Shown in pieces: positions 41,445-51,168 of a stretch of 64,000 nt of DNA (positions are counted from its first letter, which is position 1; every line of letters begins with the position of its first letter). This DNA is from Zasmidium citrigriseum (lineage: Eukaryota; Ascomycota; Dothideomycetes; Mycosphaerellales; Mycosphaerellaceae): NCBI GenBank assembly GCA_002786025.1, contig NHNW01000006.1, positions 248,001 to 312,000 on the forward strand, given 5' to 3'. The translations under genes were made by a program, and so were the position numbers. Under the pieces are notes generated by a model that had not been told where the DNA came from, searched no databases, and was given only the letters and a program-made list of their open reading frames with translations.

Positions 41445-44400
41445 TCAAGACCGACTAAACCTCTGCTTCAAACTCACCGCCGGACTCCCCATCATCTCAA
41501 AAGTCTCCGTCCACCGCTGCCGACTCATCCTCGGACTCTCCACATTCACCATCTTCTGCGTCTGCTCCTGCGGCTCCATATAATAATGCCCGTCATCATT
41601 TCCAAGTTTCCAATGCAGAGCATACTGTTCTCCGCTCGGACCGCATCCGCACGAGCCAGCGAGCTTGTCGGTGGGCGGGCTGTTGACGGCGAGGGCGAAG
41701 AGAGCGTTCGGCTCGCTGAAGTCCGTGTACCAGTCCCGGTGGAAGAGGAAGTAGGCGAGCATGATGACGTTCATGATGAAGACGCCGAAGAGGACGACGT
41801 AGAAGGCTTTTTGGTAGGATTGGCTGCCGCCGCTGGCGTATTGCTGGCCGCGGATGGTGGCGTTGAACCACTGGGGTTGGTTGTCGACGGTCTGCAATGT
41901 ATAGTTCCAGTGGCGACCGGCAAAGGGGGCGCCTTTGATGCTCTGGATGAGGGTGTTACCTGCCTGAACGGCGACGGCCTCGGCGAGTGTTGGAAAGCCG
42001 GTGCTCAAGTTGGCTGAGGTGAGGATGAATTGAGTCAGTGTTCGTGCGTTGCCAGAATTCCCGTCTCGCATGCCTTATAGTAGCGGGTAGAAGGTCAGCA
42101 TATGTCTCAGACGTGCAGTGGGGAGGATTGTCTCTCTCGACGAGGGCATGCGATTCAAAGCCATCAGAGAGCTTGTTACTCTCTTGGCCCCTTCTCGAGA
42201 AAGTTGGGTGTAGCTTACCGTCGTTGTAAGAAAGGCCTGTTACCCATCGTTAGTGCTTCGTCAAGAAAAACTGTTTCCAAAGGCGACTCACTCCTTGCCC
42301 ACTCGCTGCCAATATTGGGCCATTCTGGACTCAAAGTCTCATTTCCAGAGATGGCATCGATTGCCTCTGCGTTCAGAAAGTACCTCATGTCGTCTTTCTC
42401 ATCATAGCAGCGAGCCTCCATGGCCCCGCCACTCACACTAGCATTATAGCTTGTAGAACAATTTGGTGTCAGCCCAGCCTGGATCTGGCACATCGCATAG
42501 TTCTTCGCATATCCAGTTGAGTCGTTCATCGGGGTGCCTTGAAAGTCAGTATATGGACCTCTACCGAGGATGTAGATTGCCTTGCGGCCCCAGGCCACAG
42601 GCTTAGCGGTGTCATTGAGGAGTATGTTGTCTGTGCAGAAGCTTGGGTCAGTCCTCGTCCTCCAGCTGGTCACGTTGAATCGAAGATAGACGTACACGCT
42701 GTCGGCAACTTAGGAAAGATCGGTGGAATCTTTTGATACCCTTTGTCTTCGCCCCAGCCGAAGACATCGTCGAATTGGGTTCCGTTAAGATAGGGTGTCC
42801 GGCTCCCGACATCTGCCTTCAGGTTCCATTTTGTGTCGTTAACGTCGACATTGATGTCACGATCGTCCCAGAGCTCATACACAAAGGGCTTGAGGTCATC
42901 CCTTTCCATCGTGACGCACAATCTGAAAGAAACATCAGTAATGCGGACTGCATATTTGAGAGGGCCTCAAGAGGTCTAGACACATACACGTTGATCATTG
43001 GGCTTGGTACAGAAGCTCGAATATTGTACATGGCCCCTTCCACTTCGGAGGGCTGTACTAGTCTGTTAATGTTGTCTTGCGCCGCCTGAATAACGCCAAC
43101 GTGTGGCATGGCCATGGTTACGTTGTTGACATATCGAGTGAAGTTGACCGCCGTTACGTTTCCTGTCTCGATCCACGGTGCGACAATAGTGGTATTATCC
43201 GTGTAGAGCGCATAACCAGGTGGTCGGTCAGCGAGAAAGATGCTCATGTTTCCCTTGTCCAGCGACTCGGTCCAGGAATCCAGGTAGCTATGGTAGTTGT
43301 GATATGACATTGCTGCATGCTCGATTTGGAGACAGCTAGTCAGCTCGTCGTCATTGTCATCGCTCTTGTCGTAGTTGAGGGTGTTGGGGTTTTTGCAAGC
43401 CTCCTTCACCGCCACAGAGTTCGCGAATGACATGCGGATTATTCCTTGCATCTCCTGATGCTTCCAGTCAGGGAATTTGAGCTGAGGCTGGACCAGCGCA
43501 GTCGCAGCACTTGTGTATAGAAGAGCGAAGAGGGCTGCTACAAGAGAGATGATGCCCAGAACTGTGAGACCGGCATATCTTACGCTCTCCCATTGAGTGA
43601 ACAGCGTTCCGGGCTGCATAATCCATGTCCTCATACTCATCTCCGCTTGAAGGAGACAAAGGAGTTAGCAATCGTCTCAAGTCCACACCAGAGCTCGAAG
43701 AAACTCACCCAGAGTCACACCTCTCCTGTTTTCTAGCTTGAACGCTCTCCTCGCCAGCGCCTGGCCGACGAAAGCCACAACCACCGTCACAAAACTCAAC
43801 TCGATAAGACGAGCAAAGAACGATGTGAGGAATGCCGCCGAGCTTGGAGTCAAATTTCCGCCCGTGGTTCGTATTTTGCGTCCATAGGCCGGGCCGTATA
43901 AGGCTAGGATTAGAAATATGGCCGAGAAAGCCGTCGAAAATACAGCAAGAATGAAGATCGTGACCGAAACGCAATTGGTCAGTCGTCCATGCTTCACGCT
44001 TCTCATGCTCTGGCAGTTGTGGTGAGGCTCAAAATCCTCGTATCTCGACTTCACCGAGAGCAAGCCGGCATCAGACCTGGAATAGAGCGACGGTGGTAGA
44101 TTCGATTGCAGTGAAGTCCTTGATTCCTTGTGCTTTGCGCCTCTGTAAGACGTGTCCGCTTCGCCGAACGAAGTGTCGGCTCTAGTTGACCCGGATAGCC
44201 CTCCAGTGGACGGAGGAGTCGCCATTGGCGTTCTCTCGTCAGGTGCAAGCTTCTGATAGGTATTCGAGTCGTAGCTGGATAGAGGTGAGCTGACTCTTGG
44301 GGTTCTTGGAGCACTCGATGTGGGCATGGCAATTCCTAACCCATGGCTGCGACCGGCGCCCTCAGACGAAGGCGCCGGTGCAATCTCGTCTTCGCCCGGA

Positions 44401-44570
44401 GAGTCCGTGATGTCTCGTGCCAAAGCCTCCTCGTTGAATGAAACCGAGGGCACTCTGGCGTAGCCTGGTCGGTGTCTCGCCGAAAACTGTTGTGCTGGGC
44501 TTGGAGTCGTAGGTGGGACCGACATTGGAGAATCGTCCTTCAAGAGACCCTTCCTCTCCGGAGTCGCCAT
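41445..44570 (-). CDS. Large fungal membrane protein of unknown function (918 aa)
   Basis: Six exons: 44570..43709, 43645..42988, 42922..42740, 42698..42292, 42236..42219 (18 nt), 42073..41445; introns 63, 65, 41, 55 and 145 nt; all phases close to give 918 residues. A disordered N terminus of about 190 residues (Ser/Thr/Pro rich) is followed by membrane spans at VSVTIFILAVFSTAFSAIFLILALYG, LSFVTVVVAFVGQAL, AGLTVLGIISLVAALFALLY, then a glycosylated loop of about 480 residues and one last span FYVVLFGVFIMNVIMLAYFLF with a cytosolic tail. The MRTWIMQPGTLFTQWESVRYAG block is typical of a fungus-wide family without known role. The 41-nt intron and 18-nt exon are unusual but are the only way found to keep the frame. 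Confidence 0.8.
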
Positions 44571-46250
44571 GGTTTGCCGTCGTCCACGTCATGTAAAAAA
44601 AGGGATAATTAATCGTTCCACGGCAGACGGATAGCTGCAGCGACGAGGAATCGGCGAGAGCGACGGGTAGCTGCAGATTCAACGCCAGAGAGAACTCGAC
44701 CTCCTTCGCGCAACGTGAATTCAAGATTGATCGCCAGACGGGGAAGTGAGCCAAGCAGTGAGCCCAGGACAGCCCAGAAGTGAGCCTATGAGTGAGTTCG
44801 AGAATTGATGGCCAGAAGGAGAAGTGAGCCCAGAGGTGAGCCCAGGAGAACCCAGAGGTGAGCCTAGGAGTAAGTCCAGAAGTGAGCTCAGGAGTATTGT
44901 AGGAGGAAGATCCGCTACAGAGAACGACGAGCAGCCAGCGACAAGGCCACGGCTATCTATCGCTCAGCTAGCAGTATCGCAGAGCCTCTCGCGCACAATG
45001 TGGAGTGCTGTGGCGCGCAAACATGCAGCCGGAAATGGCCCAGATCGACACCTTGTCTACGATTGCAACACCCAAGGCCGGTCAGGTATTCCTCGGGAGA
45101 GTGGCGAGCGGGCAGCGTGGGTCGGGAACGCAAGTGGTCTTTTGTGCATTCAAGACATGCATGGGATCAGTGCAACACCTTCGGGCCAGCCCAATCGCAA
45201 CGGTGCCACATCTGCAAGACGGGTAGTAAGGCTGCAGCTCGCTTCAGAGTCCTCGATTCGGAGAATTGTCCTTGGGAGGGTTGGATTCGATTCTCTCGAA
45301 AGCTTCTTCAATTGGGTTCATCCAGGTATTTCGGGGTCGTCGATATGAGAAGAGACAGCCTGAAACACAAAGAAATCATGGTGACATGTGGTTTTGAACT
45401 GACCGCCAGGGTTGCGAATCCTTCATCCAGCTGAAGGCACTAAAAGCGCCACCGCCAACACTTTCATCTTCCCAGCGCGTTCGTGCAGCTGTCTGGGGCC
45501 AAAAGCGGACGGAAAATAGATCGAACGGGTGAGGTCCGAGGGCGGTGGAAGTGGTCGGGCGGTCTTGAGTCTTCCGTCCAGCCCGTGAGACCAACAAACC
45601 TGAGCTTCTCTCGCTTTTGCCATCATGATGAGCCCTGCTGTTCAAGATGCCAATTCCAGATTCATCACCGCATTCCAGGTCGAGCGATCGACGAATGTAG
45701 ATGGGAGTGATGGAGGGAGGAATGAAACAACTCTGAGGTGAGGTGAGGAATCCCCGCTGCTGACGTTCGAAGAAGGAGCCGGTCTTTCCCCAGCCACCCG
45801 GTTTTCATCCACCATCATGTTCAGCCTCAAATCGACAAAGAATCCTCTCAGGGTACAATTTCTGATAACAGAAGGGGAAGTATTATTGAACTTTGGAAAT
45901 TTTGAAATGCAAAACAATCTTCAGACCTTGGAATTTTTGGGAAGCTCCTTCTTGAAGTCCCTGGGACCTGTACTTTCCCGAGCTCATATCCCATTGAACA
46001 CGGAAGGCACACTCACGAGATTCGATGAGATGCAACGATGATGCCACATGCGTGCCATGTGAGGCAGGCGCTCGCCACTGCCATGTCGACATTCAGATCT
46101 CGCCTTTCCTTGTCACATCTGATCTCTTCTCAACATTCACACAACCATCAACAGCATATCTCCATTTCGAACACCTAAGACTTCAGTCTTCGTTTCCAGG
46201 ACCATCCAAGCAACACAAGAACAAGCAGACTTCGATCCACAACCGTCACA
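44571..46250. other. Intergenic, 1680 bp, with tandem repeats
   Basis: Promoter of the 918-residue membrane protein gene, the 78-bp duplication described separately, and the promoter of the CAP protein. Open frames here (44824-45434 plus, 45376-45917 minus) have no family features. The stretch 45800-45920 is AT richer than its surroundings. Confidence 0.45.
44727..44890. repeat. 78-bp tandem duplication built from GTGAGCC sub-repeats
   Basis: Copy A starts at 44727 (TTGATCGCCAGACGGGGAAG), copy B at 44805 (TTGATGGCCAGAAGGAGAAG); both are 78 bp with no gap between them and roughly four of five bases equal. Inside each copy a 15-20-bp sub-unit around AGTGAGCCCAGGA recurs four to five times. Confidence 0.75.
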
Positions 46251-46938
46251 ATGCTCTCCCACCTCAAAGAGAAGCTCCATGAGCACTCCCACCACAAGGA
46301 TACCACCACAACAACCGGCCCTCACATCGTCCAGCACAATGCTGCCTCCGACAACGACACCGCAATCTCCATCCACGTATGCCTCACGTCCCTTTGCATG
46401 TACCCCTCACTGACCCTCTCTTCCAGAACACCGCCCGCACCTCCAAGAACGTCGTCAACATCACCTGGGACGACGGCCTCGCCGCCGACGCCGCCAAATA
46501 CGCCCAACAGCTCGCGGACGAAGACAAGATGCACCACTCGGGCGTGCAGGGCCAAGGCGAGAATCTGTACTGGAGCTCGGACGATGGCAGCTATGCGGAC
46601 GCTGTGAATATGTGGGTCAAGGAGGGGGAGAAGTACCATGGTGAGAAGATTGGGGAGGGGAATCTCGCGGACTGGGGGCATCATAGTAAGTGCTGTGCTT
46701 CGTGGCTGGTTCGTTGGTGGAGAGTCGTTTGGCTGATGTGGTTTGTTTGCTTTGTAGCTCAGGTGATGTGGAAGGGGTCGACGCACGTTGGGCTGGGAAA
46801 GGCGAGGAGTAAGGCTGGAGGGACCTACATCGTTGCGAGGTATACGCCTCAAGGTGGGTTTCTCTTTCTCGTTGATGCTGTTCGATGGTTGCTGACGAGT
46901 TGCGCATAGGGAATATGTACGGCGAAAAACCGTACTAA
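46251..46938 (+). CDS. CAP-superfamily (SCP/PR-1-like) protein without signal peptide
   Basis: Four exons: 46251..46376, 46427..46685, 46758..46853, 46910..46938; introns 50, 72 and 56 nt; 169 residues. The CAP fold is clear: NVVNITWDDGLAADAAKYAQ, KMHHSGVQGQGENLYWS (His and the GENLYW box), AVNMWVKEGEKYH, then HHTQVMWKGSTHVGLGKA (the H-x-TQ-x-W box) and TYIVARYTPQGNMYG. The usual secretion signal is missing; the protein opens with a charged His-rich segment (MLSHLKEKLHEHSHHKDTT), so it is predicted intracellular or exported by another route. Fungal CAP proteins (Pry1 type) bind sterols and fatty acids outside the cell. Start at 46251 is the first ATG; no upstream exon with a signal was found. 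Confidence 0.85.
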
Positions 46939-47176
46939 TCGCACCCAACATCGTCTCCCATGGACTGAAGCCTTGACTGATTCGCGGACCCTATAAAGAT
47001 CATCAACCCTGACAGACCTATCTCCGTGCATTTTGTCGGTCACCAAGGCCACGAGGAAGGCATTGCACTCTCGAGACGCTTTTTTTGCGGCGGAGACCGC
47101 GAGATCAGTCCAGTTTCTGAAGCGACTCTACCCCCTCTAACCTGTGTATACCAATCTATACTCACAACCTCAACCG

Positions 47177-48087
47177 TCACGCCTTCAAGTTCCTTCTCAA
47201 CCTCTCAACCTCCTCGTCTGTCATCCCACAATACTTCCTCATGTACTCTTCCGGCCCTCCAAAGTCCTTCTTTATCATCTCAAGCGTAGCCTCCATGTTC
47301 TCCTTCTTGCTGCTCACCATGTTCTTCACGCCGTCCGTATTGCCCTCTAACGCAGGATTTTTTAGCAATCGTTCCATGAATAATGGTTTCAAATGCTCCA
47401 ACCCGAGATCCGTAAGGCTGTACTCTTGGGCGATGTGGTCTCTATCCACCCCAGCAAGAAGAAACAGCAATGCCACGAGGACTCCAGTGCGATCCTTTCC
47501 GGCCGTACAATGCACAAGACACGGCTCCGGCCTCCCATCCTCCTTCGCCAAATGCCTAAAGATCTTCCCGTACGCTGACGGGGCCGCGAGGAGGATATCG
47601 TGATACGCTTTCACGAAACCCTCAGTGCCAGTACGAGTGTACTGCTGATATCTCAGAGCTACTTGCTCTGGTCCATAATCTTTCGCCGCAAATACCGGTA
47701 CCCACTCCCTCTTGATACCATGCTCTTTGAATGGATCTGAAGCATCAACCTCTACACCTGCCCATTCGGGGCCATCGCGTTGGATTTCTTGGTTGGAGCG
47801 GAGGTCGAAGATTACTTTTATTCCTGCAACACGAGTCCGTATTAGCTCTCTTTTCCCTCTTTCTCTAAATGCTATGTGTATGTCTGTCTCCTTCTCCTTT
47901 GGCATTGGTGAGGCCATACCTTACCTAACTCCTCGCTCATCTTTTTCAGGCCATTGGGCGTGGCTTTGGAGGGGTCGGCGGAGCGGTAGACGAGGCCTCT
48001 GCGGACAGTGGTGTCGTTGCCGATGTCTCGGAAATTGGAGATACCTTCGATGGACACGAAGGGAGGAGAGGGGAGGTTCGACGCCAT
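47177..48087 (-). CDS. Tyrosine/serine protein phosphatase (Y_phosphatase3 type)
   Basis: Exons 48087..47925 and 47823..47177, intron 101 nt; 269 residues. N-terminal SIEGISNFRDIGNDTTVRRG and LVYRSADPS are typical of this group, joined across the intron as SEELGIKVIFDLRSNQE. The signature loop CX5R is present in CLVHCTAGKDRTGVL, the P-loop variant shared with bacterial lipid/tyrosine phosphatases such as LipA and MptpB. A downstream helix (EEYMRKYCGMTDEEVERLR) closes the domain. No signal peptide or anchor. Substrate may be phosphotyrosine, phosphoserine or phosphoinositide; not decidable from sequence. Confidence 0.9.
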
Positions 48088-48573
48088 GATGGGAGTGTGT
48101 TCTCTACTGCAATGCTTTGTGAGAGAAAAGAGAGCTTGGTTATTGTATAGCGGCGTTTGAAGGTGAGGTCGGCTCTCGGGAGCAGTCCAGCCGAGGTTGC
48201 CGACTTTCTTCACTTCATCATTTGAGGATGGCATGTGATTTGAGCGGAGGATTGTTTGCCGTAAAAGAGTGTTGCCTTCATTGAAGCTACCTCTACAGCT
48301 CGTAAAAGTGTAATGTACAACCCAACCCTCCCTCAGAAATTCGTAAAACACGTAGCAGAGCGGTGCGCGAAAAGCGCCTTAAAGCGCTGAAGCTCAATGC
48401 TCAGGGTAAAAAGGTATCACTTGGTTTTCCCACAACCCAAAAAGGAAATTCGTTATCCACCGCCTGTAATCCTCTCACGCAGGTTCATGGTCTCGTGAAG
48501 ATTAGCTAATGTTGTAGAGTCGGAAGTGTAGTGGTAGGGTGAAGGTAAAGTGATTCAGGGGTAAGGGTCGGAT
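48088..48573. other. Intergenic, 486 bp
   Basis: Phosphatase promoter and 3' flank of the coiled-coil gene; nothing else seen. Confidence 0.5.
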
Positions 48574-51168
48574 TTACCGCCATGGTCGCCTTGCGCTGGT
48601 GACGGCTTCCCTAAGGCTGCCCCGTCGCTTTGTAGGACCGCGCGTGCTTTGGCTGTCGCCCGCTGGCTCTGATGCCTTCTTCAGACTGTTGCTACGGGAG
48701 AAGAGGGATCTCTTCTCCTTGTCGGGACGATCGACGGCGGCAGAAGAGTGCGGCCGTGCGGTGGCAGGCTCGGTCTTGGTCCTTATCTGCATCGAAGGTC
48801 GACGGGTCTCTCGAGCGCTTGGCGGTCGTTGAACAGCGCTCCTGACCGAGCTCGTTGGGGGACGGTCAGCACTGTGACTCGTCTTGGGCCTTTTCAACTC
48901 AGCAGCTGGTGTGTTGGCGAAGGTGGATGAAGGTGCGGAGGTCAGAGTCGGCAAGGGAGGTTTCTCGCCATGACTGTTGCTCAGTCTTCGAAAAAGGCCA
49001 GCGGTCTTCTGGCTGAGCGACCTTCCAGGTGAAGGGGACGCACGAGATCGCGTAGGCGACGTCAAGCCGGTACTTATAAGACGTGCCCTATCTCGTGGGA
49101 CTTCAGCCATCTCAGGTTGTTGCTCGCTCGCAACTACCGTGCGATTGCTGGAAGATCCCGAGTGAATGGAATGTGGACTCGTAACGCTCTCATCAGAGGT
49201 CCTAGCCCCAGCAGGGGCCTTCTTCCCACCGCTGACAATCCTGCCAAGTGAGCTGAAGATGGTGGGACTGGTTTCCACTCGAGATAGTCGAGGTTTGGTT
49301 GGACTGCTCACAATCTGATCACTCGATCGGCGACGTCTGGGTGGTGAGCGGGTCACTGTCGGTGAGGTGTCGTTTCCAATTCCAACAAAGGTCGTATCTC
49401 CAACTGGCGGTCTAGCGTGTTTGAGGAACCTACTAGGTGTCCCCATCACGATAGACTTGCCGTCCGGATAGCCATCGTAATCAAGAGAAAGATCTTTCAC
49501 TGTTTCCGAGCGGGCATCATATTCTTCGTCAGTGTCATCATCATCATGAAGCTGGCCGTCAAGGTTGCCGTTGCGGAAGTTCAGATTGCTGGCGAATGCG
49601 TTCCTCATCTCCACCGAAGATCGCATCTGTCGTGGTGCAGTGCGGACGCCCTGTTCTGGCGCACGCACTAGGGCTTCTTGTCTGATAGGGGCTGGAGTGG
49701 TATCTAGCAGACTTCTATCATCAGCAATGTTGCTCGACCTGGACGCTCGCAGCATCCGTGTGCTGGCGCTGTCGGGCGTAGGTGGGAGCATTGGCTCGCC
49801 AAAGATAGGCCCAGCAAAGCTTGTCGGTCGATGCTGCTGGGAAGGCCTTTGCTTGCGAGCTCGAGATGAGGCGTGCTTGGTGGCGGGTTCCTGTAGCAAG
49901 TCTGGCGACTTAGAAGCGGCGGATACAAGAGCATCATTCAACGACTGATAGTGCGTATCTTGATGGTCGCGTCTCGAAGCTGGAGCGGGTACACTGTCGT
50001 CAACGCCATCGGCGAGAGGAGTCGAAAGGTTGTTAGACTTTGACGGGGTCGCCTCTGCTACGCCGCGATCAGTTATCCACTGGCTGACCCTTTTGATGCT
50101 GTCGTGTCGCCGATGATCCTGTGACTCTGGCACATGATTGGAAGCAGTCTCATCGGCGGCGTCTTCCCAAGGGTATCGGTCCGGGCTCATATGCTTCGGG
50201 CTGTAAATCGATGGGAAGCTGCTCTCGCTCAAGACACTCAATCGCGGCGAGTTCAAGATGTCATCGCCATCGTCGGTCCTCGTCTCCTGCTTGGAAAGTA
50301 GTGATTGGAAACTTTTGACTGGGTGCAGCTTCTGTGCGCTCTCCATGTACACGCTTCGAAGCGCGTGAGTGCTTGGTTTCTGCTGGCTCAGAATCGTCGG
50401 CTCCCTCCTAGGCTTTGCCGGCGTCTGACCATTAAGCAGACCTTGAAGCTTTTGAGAGGCATTCGATGCTTGCACCGCAGGACGAAGGTGTGGCGTCTTG
50501 GGTTGCGCATTGAGTTCCGGGGGTGATGACGGTGGCTCGTGCTCGTGGGTCTCGGTACCAGCGTACCCAGAGTCAGCATTCGCTGTTGATGGTCTAGTCT
50601 GATCATTCCTTTCTTCAAATCCGGCCACTCGATCCTCCAAGTCGCATATTATATCCATCGCCTCCTCAACCGCCTTGTCCCGTTTCTCCAACTCCTCGAC
50701 CAACTGCGAATTGATGCGCAACAACTCCTTGTGTTCATCCTCCACCATCTGCGCCCGCTCCACCTGTTCCCTCATCGATTCGATCTGTTGTTGAAGCTTG
50801 ATCGTTTGTTGTCGGCGGTGGTCCAGCTCCATCTTGAGGTCGAAATTCTGTTTGTTCAATTGATCCATTTGGTCGTCCATATCCCTGACGCCGCGGCCGC
50901 GCCGTCTGCCAGCACTACCAGCGTCAGAGGCGCGCGAACTGGCAACGACGGGAGAGCTGTCGAACATTCTCGCATGGCGACTCTCCTCTGCCTCGTTGAG
51001 AAAGATGTCATCGTCGCGACCCTTCTGAGGACCAAAGTCGGTGTGTCGGGCCCGTTTCGGGCGCGTGTTTCGCGCACGCCGTTCGTTCAAGCGATCCTGC
51101 AAGTACTGCGACGCGGGTAAGACATTCTGTGTTCCACCGAGCGGGCTGCGCTCGTCGTGGGCGGACAT
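48574..51168 (-). CDS. Coiled-coil protein with centrosomin N-terminal-like motif
   Basis: Single exon, 864 residues from the ATG at 51168 (the three codons before it in frame have no ATG). Residues 1-85 are basic and disordered (RSPLGGTQNVLPASQYLQDR); residues about 95-185 form a coiled coil opening with DQLNKQNFDLKMELDHRRQQ, the layout of the Cnn_1N/CM1 motif found in microtubule-organising proteins, and continuing through MREQVERAQMVEDEHKELLR. The remaining 670 residues are Ser/Pro/Arg-rich and disordered with many SP/TP sites, suggesting phosphorylation. By family this would act at spindle pole bodies or septal microtubule-organising centres; that role is inferred from the short motif only. 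Confidence 0.7.
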   Translation of the reverse strand: MSAHDERSPLGGTQNVLPASQYLQDRLNERRARNTRPKRARHTDFGPQKGRDDDIFLNEAEESRHARMFDSSPVVASSRASDAGSAGRRRGRGVRDMDDQMDQLNKQNFDLKMELDHRRQQTIKLQQQIESMREQVERAQMVEDEHKELLRINSQLVEELEKRDKAVEEAMDIICDLEDRVAGFEERNDQTRPSTANADSGYAGTETHEHEPPSSPPELNAQPKTPHLRPAVQASNASQKLQGLLNGQTPAKPRREPTILSQQKPSTHALRSVYMESAQKLHPVKSFQSLLSKQETRTDDGDDILNSPRLSVLSESSFPSIYSPKHMSPDRYPWEDAADETASNHVPESQDHRRHDSIKRVSQWITDRGVAEATPSKSNNLSTPLADGVDDSVPAPASRRDHQDTHYQSLNDALVSAASKSPDLLQEPATKHASSRARKQRPSQQHRPTSFAGPIFGEPMLPPTPDSASTRMLRASRSSNIADDRSLLDTTPAPIRQEALVRAPEQGVRTAPRQMRSSVEMRNAFASNLNFRNGNLDGQLHDDDDTDEEYDARSETVKDLSLDYDGYPDGKSIVMGTPSRFLKHARPPVGDTTFVGIGNDTSPTVTRSPPRRRRSSDQIVSSPTKPRLSRVETSPTIFSSLGRIVSGGKKAPAGARTSDESVTSPHSIHSGSSSNRTVVASEQQPEMAEVPRDRARLISTGLTSPTRSRASPSPGRSLSQKTAGLFRRLSNSHGEKPPLPTLTSAPSSTFANTPAAELKRPKTSHSADRPPTSSVRSAVQRPPSARETRRPSMQIRTKTEPATARPHSSAAVDRPDKEKRSLFSRSNSLKKASEPAGDSQSTRGPTKRRGSLREAVTSARRPWR

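Noticed and set aside
44824..45434. Plus-strand open frames with PEVSPGEPRGEPR-like text
   Set aside because: The text comes from the GTGAGCC tandem repeat; no exon structure or family.
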